Shown: one piece after another, positions 54,406 to 64,000 of the stretch | Position numbering within the stretch: the first letter of the stretch is position 1 | How the letters are laid out: each line of letters begins with the position of its first letter | Source: Enchytraeus crypticus | Lineage: Eukaryota > Annelida > Clitellata > Enchytraeida > Enchytraeidae | NCBI GenBank assembly: GCA_905160935.1 | Contig: CAJHZI010000371.1 | Location: 506,001 to 570,000, forward strand | Direction of reading: 5' to 3' | Length of the DNA: 64,000 bases | Translations under genes and position numbers: made by a program | Notes under the pieces: model-generated | The model's database searches: none | Told to the model about the DNA's origin: nothing | What the model saw: only the letters and a program-made list of their open reading frames with translations

Positions 54406-55559
54406 AACATTTCTGTCACGGATGATACGAAGCGGGATACTGTCATCCTTGATATAACAGAAAATGCAATATCTGAAAGATACCCACAAGTCCTTGACTG
54501 GGTTCAATCTTAAGAAAGTTTCCTATGAAAGAGTGCTTGAAATGATTAGATGTCTAATTCACTAAATAACTACAAAGATCATCCAACAAACTACATGACG
54601 TATATTAATTAAAAATGTACAACACGTTAGAATAAGCTGAATGATGTGAATGAACACTTGAATTGCACTAAGAAAATAATAACAATATCATTAAATAAAT
54701 AAATTACATATTAAAAGGTTTTTAAATGAATTATTATTTCAAATTTTCAAATATCCAAACTAATACAGCCTGCGATATAATATACGCAATATAATTTTCA
54801 AAACGAGATATGCCTTACCTATGCCAATTACATGAATTCTGTATAACACAAATATATCAGCAAACAGCTTCATCCATATAGAATTCCAAAAACAATACTG
54901 GTTCCAAATATTTTCTACAAAATGAGTCGGCACCCGTGCATTAATTACGGAAATTTGCCGACCGTTTCTAAATCTCTAGGATTTAGTTTTTTTTAATATC
55001 TTGGCTCGGATTCGTATTACACGTACTATAGTTCTAGTTCAACTGATTTTTATAGGTTTTAAACAGGACCCCACAAGAACTCAATAGCTGTAACTGGTAA
55101 ATCCTAAGGTATCTCGTACCTCATCTATTTCATGGTATGCTCATCTAACAATAAATCAGGGTCAGCCGGAGAATGGAGCTTCCTCTACAGCAAAATTCAC
55201 CAAACCGGAGCCACCTCTCCACACAAACGGGTATCAAAAGCTGGGCAAATTTCTATACGCAAAATCTTTTAGACGAAAGAAATTCTATAGGATGAACTCA
55301 ATTGATACACAAATGCCACACAAAAGACATGAACTTGCAAGTAAAATACGGTCAGCATAGGCAGTTCATTCCCAGTGCCTTCGTTGCTCTGGTCAAACGT
55401 TAAATATCAATTACCCGCGAAAAGGGATATTTCTTTCTAAAAAATAGTCTTAAAGTTAAATTTAAAGTAACACTACAAGACCACAGAACGAAGTGATTTG
55501 CTATCTACCAAAGCAAGTTCTTTCTATTACGTATAATATTTATCAAATTTCTTTTTAAG
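54406..55559. other. Intron, no gene seen
   Basis: AT-rich intron DNA between the Ig and Fn3 exons without a repeat I recognise. Confidence 0.5.
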
Positions 55560-56095
55560 CCAAACTTATTTAGCACTTCTTGATTCGTAATTTTTCAGTC
55601 CAGTTGATCTTCTCCATTCAACTCTATAGCCATATTTACAATGCTTCCAGTTTCCTAATATCCTCCTTTCTTAAAGTCCATGTTTCACAACCGCACAGGA
55701 TAGTGGTCCATACTAAAGTCTCTGCAGTCTTTATCTTTGTGGATTTCTTCAAACTTTTTGTTAGTGGTTCTTTTCTCTTACCGAAGGCATTCCTTGCTTG
55801 AGTAATTTTATATTTATTTCTGTTCAACATTCACCATCTCCTGTTAATGTCCTGTGGAGTGTCCTAAATATCTGAAACTCTCGACCTTTTCAAATTTAGT
55901 ACGGTCTATTTCTGTATTGACTCCTCCTCGATTTCTGAATGCTCTCAACATTATGGTTTTCTTGAAACTGATTTTCATTCCATACTTCAATGCAGTAAAG
56001 TTCAGGCCATCCACAATTTCTGTATATCTAACAGCCTTCGCTGGCTGGAACAACTGGTGATGTCGGTAAAAATTAGATACCTCGCAAACCACACT
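55560..56095 (-). mobile_element. LINE fragment, related but diverged lineage
   Basis: Minus strand: DGLNFTALKYGMKISFKKTI, EIDRTKFEKVESFRYLGHS, KITQARNAFGKRKEPLTKSL and KTAETLVWTTILCGCETWTL with RKEDIRKLEAL. Same region as the other LINE copies, but with many substitutions and a missing piece in the middle. Confidence 0.75.
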
Positions 56096-56199
56096 AGTGA
56101 CGTTTTGAAGCGTAAGTTAAGTAATTTTGGAGCATGAATTCACGTCCACTTATACTAATAATCATAACCTCCGACAATTTCTATAGTGGTGTAATGGCC

Positions 56200-56435
56200 G
56201 GTGTCCGATCTTCGAAACCGCTTTATAGCTTCCTGGCAGGTTATTATTAATCCTTTCTATGGTTAATCATATCTTTGCTATTGATAGCACCAATCGGCAG
56301 CAAGTTCCGACACAAGATTAACCTTCCATGGGCCAAGGGGATATCCATCATTACTTGACCAACCTGGGCTTTGAACACAGGCCATTTGTGTCCGAGGCGA
56401 GCACTCTAACCGTTACGCCATATCCCCTCCCCCAT
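56200..56435 (-). mobile_element. tRNA-derived SINE (family C)
   Basis: Minus strand starts GGGAGGGGATATGGCGTAAC, GGTTAGAGTGCTCGCCTCGG (tRNA-like head with A box) and has GTGTTCAAAGCCC as B box. The body contains ccttggcccatggaaggtta and attgatgctatcaat-like sequence. Confidence 0.7.
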
Positions 56436-56798
56436 GACTATGTATCTTAAGTATACAACAATAATCATAAAGAAAACCTCCATGTTCTCATAATTTAACA
56501 CCTTTAGATAATCAATTTTGGGGAGAATTGGGATAATACAGTAGTCTGAGTCTGAAACCACCAAACGTCAACCAATTAAAATAAGCATTACAGATTATCT
56601 CTAATGAGCTATACCCTAAGCTTCTCTTAATATGACACAAAAAAACGTTTCAGAAAAGGTTGCAGTAGTTACTTGGTTAATATGTTTTTATAATATGACC
56701 GAACGGTCTAATTTAGGTCTAACATAATATAGCAATTTAAAATAGACGGAGACGAGATTTAGAGCACTCAGTTTAACTGCGAAAGTTTCTACCACTAC

Positions 56799-56942
56799 CG
56801 TGTACAGTCACAGAAGTTGAGAGATGGTCAGTCCCGTGCAGATTAGACACAAATAACATATAACATCCAGTATCGACTGATTCAGAACAGTTTAGTTTTA
56901 ATTTCACCGTATCACCATCACGACTCAGGGCAATCTTCTCAT
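56799..56942 (-). CDS. MYLK-like: MLCK-like exon: second Ig, C-terminal half
   Basis: 144 bp (2 + 47 codons + 1). Encodes EKIALSRDGDTVKLKLNCSE, SVDTGCYMLFVSNLHGTDHL and STSVTVH. D.G.Y...V.N..G......TV is the E-G strand half of an I-set Ig. DTGCYML is slightly unusual, with Gly-Cys where A/G-x-Y-x-C is the norm, so the F-strand Cys lies next to the Tyr instead of two residues after it. Confidence 0.9.
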
Positions 56943-57481
56943 CTGCGACATTGTAAATCATTCAATTAATATTTTTAGTTTGAAAGCAGTCACCATCACG
57001 TTACATTAACATCGAAGTGAAAAAGGACTGAGAATAAGAAATGTAAGACAAAGTCTAAAGACAGTTCTCCATTCCTGCTCAACATTTACCAGAGACTGCG
57101 ATAATGGTGTCAAATGTGGCAATGCATATTGGAAAGCACATTTCGTGGACGTTTATGGAACATTTTCTTATGTTTATAAATATTTTGTCATACTTCCACG
57201 TCGTATCACCGTAATCAGTGTTGCCGTCATTACTAAAAGATTCACGAACATGATCAAGATAATAATTAGAAACATGACGAAAATTCTTAAGTCCAAAACT
57301 AGACCGCAAATTGAGGGACCCATAACATTGACATCAAGGAATGAGATCACTGAATAAAAAGCATTAAGTTTACGAAAAGGAGATAATTTTAAAAGTTCAG
57401 TATTTAAAACCGTTCAAGATTTAGGAGCAACATCGTCCATTCTTTGACTTCCGTGCATATAAGATTATGTGTGTTTATATA

Positions 57482-57843
57482 CTGGGTGTTTAAAAAAGTG
57501 ATAACACCTGCAAAAAGTTTGAATATCTCACCCAATTGTTAATATTTTCAAATCAAACTTTTACCAATTACTAAAGGAACAACTGTTGAGGGGGTGGCCA
57601 ATTTTTATCCATTTTAATCTACAGATTGGCCAGTTATACAAGTTTCAGCAGAGTGATCGACCCCCCATTTTTGACCTAAAAATGGCGTTTGCTACACCGG
57701 TAAGGGCAAATTCCATTTCATTGGCGAGAAGGAAAAGAGAACGATCAGTATTACGTCAATACTTTACTTCCCAAGCTGCTTGATGATTGCAATGATCTTT
57801 TACTAAATGGTTTCATCTTTCGGTAGGATGGTGCTCCGGCTCA
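57482..57843 (+). mobile_element. Mariner-like element, 3'-truncated second copy
   Basis: Begins CTGGGTGTTTAAAAAAGTGA next to TA and matches one arm and part of the interior of the element at 18405-19375 (ttttaatctacagattggcc, agttatacaagtttcagcag). It then reads KNGVCYTGKGKFHFIGEKEK on the plus strand. It stops abruptly at the LINE fragment, with no second inverted repeat. Confidence 0.8.
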
Positions 57844-57844
57844 A

Positions 57845-58060
57845 GAGTTCTTTCCTTTTACCGATGGCCTGCTTAGCTTCTTCAATCCTACTAAATTTCA
57901 CTCTCGCATTTCGTATCGTCTGTTTAGGTGTGACCTAGATTTTGAAACTCCTTACTTGTTCCATGCTCATACCATTTATTGTCATATTGACTTTACCCTT
58001 TTCCTAGGACACTCTATTCACTTTTGGATTTCTGATGTTAATCTTCATGATCTCAAAGCC
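57845..58060 (-). mobile_element. LINE fragment
   Basis: Complement of the C-terminal RT region (aagagttctttccttttacc, gatggcctgcttagc, tttgaaactccttacttgtt, accatttattgtcatattga). Degraded. Confidence 0.7.
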
Positions 58061-58300
58061 GAAATTAGCACCAAAATGTAGAATAAAATAAGATTGCATC
58101 AAAAGTAAATTTTGTCAGTTAAGCTCTAACTGCTTAAACCGAGTGAATTAAAATTTTTTTCTGTATATGTACATAGAACAGTGAAAGTTCATACAGGGCT
58201 ATTTCACGAACAGACAAGCAATACTGCAAAGCAATTAAGAAGAATAAGTCTTTATATAGTCTTTGCACATACAAATACACATTCACACTTCAAAACTTAC

Positions 58301-59371
58301 TTTCAGTTAGAATGAGATTTCCCTTCATCCAAAATACTGAGGGGGCGGGACAACCAGTTACCCTACCCACTAGCTCAAAGCTCTCCCCCCTCATCACATT
58401 CAGTACCTCAGGAGTCAGATCTTCTATCATTGGCGTACCCTGCTCACCTACTTCCTCGAGACCTGTGTCTCCTCCTAGTGCCTTCGTGACTGCGGTAGAC
58501 TCGGATTCAAAAGGCTGCTGTTCAACCACACCCGGTAAGGCTTGGTATGGTTGAGACAATCGTGCTGGTAGCGTGTGCACTCGGTGTACTCTCTGTTTGA
58601 TGTGAATACCGGGGATTGAAGACGGATGAGACGATATGACGGATGTCTCAGTGGGTTTATCGATCAAACCTTCCGCTTCGTCGTTAATCAGCGAACCATA
58701 ACAAGATTTGGTCATATCAGTTGCAGAAATATTTTCTGCACTCGCTTCATGCACTGAACTTTTTTCATCACTGTTTACAACAATAAAACTATTGTTTTCA
58801 TAAACTAAATTCTGACTCTCCACAGAGTCCTCCACAGCATTCCTCTCTAACATTAATTCATCCCTTGTCGGCTCTCCATGATCAGGCTCTCCGCCTATCA
58901 TCAACGCATCTCTGAAATTATCATCGCGAAGCCGATCTTGTCCTACTAATTTCTCACATTCCTCAACATCCTCAGTGGCTTCAGAGCCCTTCGTCTTGCT
59001 CTCATACTGCAAAGTCTCAGTCGTGGATCCCTCACATATAGAGTCAGAATATGAACTTTCTATCACAATATCACCATATCGCGTAGATTTAGACTCCTCA
59101 GAAGCCCAAATCGACTTTTTGCTGTAGTCTGTTGCACTGTTAGTAACTTTCGTTACCTCACAAGTGTTTAGTGGAAGATTTACTTCTGCGCTTGTGGCAT
59201 TATTTACTATGCATTCAGGTTTGTCAAATGTTTTATCCTCCGAGTTCAATTGATCATACTCAACATTTCTGTACTCGATGTCACGATCAGGTACATCAGT
59301 CGTGTTCGACAAATGTTGTAATGTTGTATGGACAGATTTCTCAAGACCATCTATACCACTATTAGATTTCT
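58301..59371 (-). CDS. MYLK-like: MLCK-like exon: long acidic linker plus second Ig, N-terminal half
   Basis: 1071 bp (2 + 356 codons + 1). The first ~300 residues are acidic and Ser/Thr-rich without a fold (for example RYGDIVIESSYSDSICEGST). The exon ends GTPMIEDLTPEVLNVMRGES, FELVGRVTGCPAPSVFWMKG and NLILTE, the A-C' half of an I-set Ig, where FELVGRVTGCPAPSVFW corresponds to F.L...V.G.P.P.V.W. Acceptor GCTACAG, donor GAAA|GTAAGT. The phase of both borders fits the neighbouring Ig halves exactly. Confidence 0.92.
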
Positions 59372-59474
59372 CTGTAGCGAAGTAAATAAATCATATTATA
59401 TCACAGCATGAAGCATTAGAGCATAATATAAAAGTTAGAATTAGTACAATTAATTTTAATATTAGTATTGGTAT

Positions 59475-59622
59475 TAGTATTAAAGTTGGTAAAGGTAATG
59501 GTAACGTCAGTTTCCTCACTCAAAAGCGATGTCAGTGACATCCGAGCCCAGGATTTCAACCCCGCACATACTGATCCGCGGTTGATTATCTGACCGACAT
59601 CGCCACTGGCCCCAACCAGTAT
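59475..59622 (-). mobile_element. tRNA-derived SINE (family B)
   Basis: Minus strand: GGGGCCAGTGGCGATGTCGG, GGTTGAAATCCTGGGCTC (B box), shared end gagtgaggaaactgacgtta. Confidence 0.75.
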
Positions 59623-59705
59623 TAGTATTATTACTATTATTACTATTAGTATTAGTTTTAGCATCAGTATTAGTGTTTTGATGTATTGTCATACAAACTT
59701 ATTAC

Positions 59706-59847
59706 CCGTAACTGTTAAAGTACAATGAGCTTCAATCAGCCCAAGTTGATTTTCAGCCTTACACACGTATCGACCTGCATGAGACGGAGTCAACTGATCA
59801 ATCACAAGCTGAGAATATTTGCTGTGTTGTATCATAGATTCGCAATT
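59706..59847 (-). CDS. MYLK-like: MLCK-like exon: first Ig, C-terminal half
   Basis: 142 bp (47 codons + 1). Encodes NCESMIQHSKYSQLVIDQLT, PSHAGRYVCKAENQLGLIEA and HCTLTVT. L.I..L...HAGRYVCKAEN.LG....C.L.V is a textbook I-set F-G end. Acceptor TGTTACAG, donor ACGG|GTAATA. Confidence 0.95.
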
Positions 59848-60089
59848 CTGTAACACAAAGCAATACAGGTAGTAGTTGAGTTTAGAAGAAAAACTTAAAT
59901 GTCTATTAGCCATCTATCAACAAAAAAATAAAGCAGGATGTTAGGTTTCTTACAGTTCTGCAGGTTGTCATATATTTGATAAATAAAAACAAACAATTTC
60001 GTCATTTCTGATAGAGTCTGATGTAATATTATTTATGCTCAAATTTAATCTTACAATTACATCCTTAATATAACTTTCTCGTTAATAAT

Positions 60090-60420
60090 CATGCCCCTCT
60101 CTTCCCCTTCATCTCCCTCATTCACTGACGCGCTTAATGATGATGCTTTACAACTGCTCTAAATTCATCCTGATTCAACTACCTCTTTCAGCAAACCGTC
60201 CCCTCTCAGAACGTAACCCATCTAGTTCCTTATATACCAAATGATATCTATCAATTGTCTATTTATGCCAATCACATTTAGCCATGATCCTGGTACCATA
60301 TCTTCAACTGATATCTGCTAATCTATTGTACACTGCTCCATTGTCTTTCCAAAAGATCAAGGCGTATTTGTGCCACTCACATTTAGCACTTTTATTTCGT
60401 AATTTTGCCAGTGCTTAGAT
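60090..60420 (-). mobile_element. LINE fragment, old
   Basis: Complement of the LINE C-terminal region with many changes (cctctttcagcaaaccgtcc, ctctcagaacgtaacccatc, ctatcaattgtctatttatg). Confidence 0.5.
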
Positions 60421-60430
60421 CTTTCTTACA

Positions 60431-60565
60431 TTATAGATAAGTTATATAAGTTAGTTAGATAAGTTATACATTATAGATAAGTTATATAAGTTAGTTAGAT
60501 AAGCTATACATTATAGATAAGTTTTATAAGTTAGTTAGATAAGTTATACATTATAGATAAGTTAA
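60431..60565. repeat. 40-bp tandem repeat, 3.4 copies
   Basis: Unit ttatagataagttatataag followed by ttagttagataagttataca. The three complete copies differ at about three positions. Confidence 0.95.
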
Positions 60566-60762
60566 TATTTATGTTGTAATGATTAATTCTTTATCGTACT
60601 TTTTAACTTGTATCTCACTTTTTACGACATATATTTTAGTTATATACAAATATATACTTATTTACTAATTTTACCTATATACGAATGGATCAAGTCTACT
60701 CGAATCCTGACCCTGGCTGAACTGTGAGTTAAGGGAAGATGATGATAAGTTTTACTTATATA

Positions 60763-60836
<74 letters not shown>

Positions 60837-60914
60837 CATCATAAGAAGCATATGTATACTACAATATTATACATGTATATATATATATATATATATCATA
60901 TATATATATGATGT

Positions 60915-60945
<31 letters not shown>

Positions 60946-60962
60946 TTATGTATATATAGGCC

Positions 60963-61006
<44 letters not shown>

Positions 61007-61053
61007 ACAACATAAAAAGCATATGTATACAATATTATACATGTACAAATATA

Positions 61054-61858
61054 CACCGTGTTTTTTATAACTGACACCCCTAGTTATTTTTGCAATAAAG
61101 TCATAAGGAGTTGACCGATGTTCTTGAAATTTACAGTACTCGACCAGCAGACAATTCTACTAAACAAAGAGAAATTTCGTTTGAATATTTTTAAAATTAC
61201 CGTTTTCCCAATAGGAGTGGGCTCAGATAAGAAATTTTCATTACAGGATTACGGGCGTGTTACACACAGCGTAAAATTATCTCTATAAAATAATAGCGAA
61301 CATGCAAAATAAAATTTCTGCAAATAATATTTCGAATAGCAATCATTTCTTTTCAAAATGACGTGCAATATGTGCTACTATGTTCTTAATTGACAAAGTT
61401 ATTGAACTTTTAATGCATGCCTCAAGTCCATAGGCCTAAGAGTGCTTGGCGAGAGCTCAGCTGCCGTGAGACGATGAGAGCACAGTACCACTGCAATGCA
61501 TGCATTAAAAGTTCAATACCTTTTTCAATTAAGAACATATCAGCACGTATTTTACGTCGTTTTGAAAAGAAATGATTGCTCTTCGAAATAGTATTAGCAT
61601 AAATTTTTTTTACGTGTTCGCTATTATTTTTATAGAGATATTTTTACGCTGCATGTAACAAACCGTAATCCTATACTGGAAATTCATTTTCTGATCCCAC
61701 TCTCATTCGCAAAACTATTACCTTCACGTTATTAAAGATATTCAAATGAAATTTCAAAATGTTTGGTCGAATTGGCCGCTGGTCAGTTCTGTAAATTTCA
61801 AAAACCTCTGCCAACTCCTTATGACTTTGTTGTAAAATCAGTTATAAAAAACACAGTG
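61054..61858. mobile_element. Foldback MITE, 805 bp, arms about 370 bp, flanked by TA
   Basis: Ends CACCGTGTTTTTTATAACTG and the complement of CACTGTGTTTTTTATAACTG, each next to TA. The arms stay alignable almost to the centre (gcatgcattaaaagttcaat, gaaaagaaatgattgct). The short centre is agctcagctgccgtgagacg and neighbours. No coding capacity. Related partial sequence at 42157-42235. Confidence 0.88.
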
Positions 61859-61884
61859 TATATACATGTATGATGTATATCATA

Positions 61885-61945
61885 GATGTATATACTGATC
61901 CGCGGTCGAATATCTTACTGACATCGCCAATGGCTAGAGCCAGTG
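61885..61945 (-). mobile_element. SINE head fragment (family B)
   Basis: Minus strand CCATTGGCGATGTCAGTAAG and ATATTCGACCGCGGATCAG only. Confidence 0.65.
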
Positions 61946-62070
61946 ACGATGTCTACTTACCATTTTGTGATCGATCTACATATATGCAGTTTGTTGTTAA
62001 CGTGCAAATGCACTAGCAAGCATGCACGCAAAAATACTGCTATGTGCAAGCACACTGCGATAAAACTTAC

Positions 62071-62262
62071 CCGAATAACATTTTCCTCATAATACCACGT
62101 GACCGAGGGTAGAGGATAACCTTCAACGCTGCACACAAGCTCTATCCTCTCTCCGCTCTGTCCTCTGTACTCACTCAGTTTAAACTCTACTTCGGGTGCG
62201 CGCCACTTCAGAACTGCACTTCCTCCTGGCACTTCACTAGATAGAGTCGATTGCCTGACATT
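62071..62262 (-). CDS. MYLK-like: MLCK-like exon: first Ig, N-terminal half
   Basis: Encodes SSEVPGGSAVLKWRAPEVEF, KLSEYRGQSGERIELVCSVE, GYPLPSVTWYYEENVIR, the A-C' half of an I-set Ig with the B-strand Cys and the C-strand Trp. Donor CGG|GTAAGT in phase 0. The upstream border is uncertain: ATATTAG, GTCAG and CTAG are all possible acceptors between 62240 and 62265. Confidence 0.88.
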
Positions 62263-63289
62263 ACTAATATAACGTAAACATGATAATGAGTAAATAGTAA
62301 GCAATCATCTTAATTTAACAAAATTTACACAAGAACAAGAAAGTAAGTCAACTGAGTTACGCTAATTTAATTTAAAGGCTCTTCGAAATTCTTCACTTAG
62401 ACTTTTCCTTTTAAACTATGTTACATGGACCCTTATACATGTATATTTAGTTCGAAAATTTACAAACATTTTAACAAATTAGCCTACTTTGGACTTGTCA
62501 AAAAAGTGTCTGGACTGATGTTAATGCTCTTATTCCAACTGTTTAATTAAGTTCAGCACGTTGAATTAAAAGGTGAACTATTAGCAAAGAGCGCAGTCAC
62601 AATGAAAAGTAAGACGGGTCACAGGCCTACGCGCTTTCATTGCTATTTTTCCACGTTCAATCAAAGAAGATCTAAAGTTCTAAACCATCGACCTATCGTA
62701 ATTTCAAAGGAGTCCAATGACAAGGCCTACGTAGCAATTCCTTCTAACTAGTAAATTCCAAAATATTATCATTAACTTATAGTGTTATAATTGAAATCAT
62801 TTTGGAAAAACCTTCTCTTTTCAAATATGCAAAAGAGATTAATATAAGTACCATCAACCGTATTATTAATAGCATAATTAGTATAAGTATCATTAACATT
62901 TATCATCAGTCGTTTGAAATATAAGTCTCAATTATAAGACCCTGTGAATATCAATGCCAATTAGTCATGCAATTCGTTGAGAATGCAAGTTGGTATTTTG
63001 CTGGCATGCATGTGCTTACATTAAAAGTAATATTAATCTGTCGACGTCTTATATTTTAACGCTCTGTATAATAAATATTTTAGTTTATTTGCAGGACTGC
63101 TTAAAAGCTCCCTACAAGTTATCGAGCTCAAGCGCGATTATTACAAAAATACTATGTAAATAGTATTACTTATAGAGCTGAGAGCTTTAGTCAACAATAA
63201 TAGCAATGGTTTAACAATAATAGCAATGGTTTAACAATATTAGCAATGGTGTAACTCTTTTATATCTTTTTAATCGAACATTAAGTTAT

Positions 63290-63338
<49 letters not shown>

Positions 63339-64000
63339 AGTACACAGCCAAGTGGCAGGTTCAAGGTGCATATTCATACTCAAAGTCTGCTTTCTGGCTC
63401 CATAAGAGCACTCCTTAGACCAACAAGTTCATCCCTTCACAGAGTCTATGCCTTATCCATACCTTATGTAGCCTATAGCTTGAGAAAAGTATAGCTTCTG
63501 AGATGGTTTCCCGTTGCCTTCCTCAGTTAGACGGATTAGTTACTATTTAATCATGGGGGACAAGATTTCATGGTGAGGTGGGTCCCCTCTTGCAATCCTC
63601 GGCTCCTGCCTTAGTCGCCTCTTTGAACAGCCTCTTTGAGTACACGCAGCAGATTGTTTGCGTTTGCCCTATTTTGCAGTGGTCCAACCAAACCCGAGCA
63701 CAACACGGGGGTGTTGTGTTATGAAGTTAAGATAATATGTATACTTTGTATCTATTGTAATATTTCTCTTCTCTTAAATTTTCACGTTTGTTTTTAGTCA
63801 CATTTTTAGATGCGCATTGCTTTTAAATAATAGTACAGGTAATCAGCTAGAGAGAGTTTATTTCGCTCTTACTGATGACCGTTTGTTTGTATCTTTATTA
63901 ATTTACTTACCTCTGTTTGTGTATTGATTCATGATACAACTTAATATACACAGTTCTCTCTCTTTCTTTAGTCGCCTTTTACGACACGTGCAGTCACCGG
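62263..64000. other. Upstream intron of the kinase gene; repeats only
   Basis: No further exon recognised. Holds a 20-bp tandem repeat (63192-63254, three copies of ttaacaataatagcaatgg-type unit), a (CT)n tract (63291-63335), a LINE-like tail and unclassified repeat DNA (about 63336-63700), and the start of an inverted repeat X copy at the right edge (agtcgccttttacgacacgt). Confidence 0.6.

Larger units (their letters stand above)
56943..58300. other. Intron holding a mariner-like fragment and a LINE fragment
   Basis: Mariner piece at 57482-57843 and LINE piece at 57845-58060. No coding evidence in the rest, including 57079-57357. Confidence 0.65.
59848..61053. other. Intron with LINE debris, 40-bp tandem repeat and TA tracts
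   Basis: LINE piece 60090-60420, tandem repeat 60431-60565, the end of a repeat X copy at 60690-60745 (tactcgaatcctgaccctgg, gatgatgat) and TA tracts at 60766-61015 with atgatgttat insertions. Confidence 0.7.

Noticed and set aside
57079-57357. Open frames on both strands in the Ig intron
   Set aside because: No domain, and the flanking exons join in phase without it.
60431-60565. Possible CRISPR-like array
   Set aside because: Contiguous 40-bp tandem repeat without spacers, in a eukaryotic intron.

Overview
This is animal nuclear DNA from a repeat-rich, AT-rich invertebrate. Genes are split by introns with canonical GT..AG borders, and the intervening DNA is packed with (TA)n microsatellites, LINE and tRNA-SINE debris, and mariner-like elements. 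An arthropod would fit, but I cannot name a species.

Two host genes are supported, both on the minus strand and both running off the window. (1) About 3.3-11.4 kb: the 5' part of a beta-1,4-galactosyltransferase-family (GT7) Golgi enzyme. There are four exons: a signal-anchor exon, an unusually long stem exon, and two catalytic-domain exons. The remaining 3' exons lie beyond position 1. (2) 21.8-62.3 kb: the 3' part of a myosin light chain kinase-like gene. Thirteen exons encode Ig, Ig, Fn3, a kinase, a calmodulin-binding helix and a C-terminal Ig. Splice phases agree at all twelve junctions between these exons. The first exons lie beyond 64 kb. The 11.4-21.8 kb interval between the two genes is almost entirely repeats.

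The most striking object is a Polinton/Maverick (polintovirus/adintovirus-like) element at 27,208-40,394. It is 13.2 kb long with terminal inverted repeats of about 280 bp and a 6-bp target duplication (TATACA). It sits inside the intron that separates the kinase DFG exon from the APE exon of the MLCK-like gene. It carries recognisable remains of protein-primed DNA polymerase B, integrase, packaging ATPase, adenain-like protease, major and minor capsid proteins, a zinc-ribbon/phospholipase A2-like protein, a fibre-like protein and several small proteins. It is a broken fossil, with roughly ten breaks by eye, but is structurally almost complete. Many of its genes start at a shared box of the form TTTAAA..TATATAAAA(A)TG that abuts the start codon, a candidate element-specific promoter.

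The rest of the window holds at least twelve fragments of what looks like one LINE lineage with a hairpin-plus-(GA)n 3' end, two long-TIR mariner-like elements plus a truncated copy, an 805-bp foldback element, a probable solo LTR nested in a LINE, several tRNA-derived SINE families sharing one 3' domain, a fresh 323-bp local duplication, and several large palindromes.
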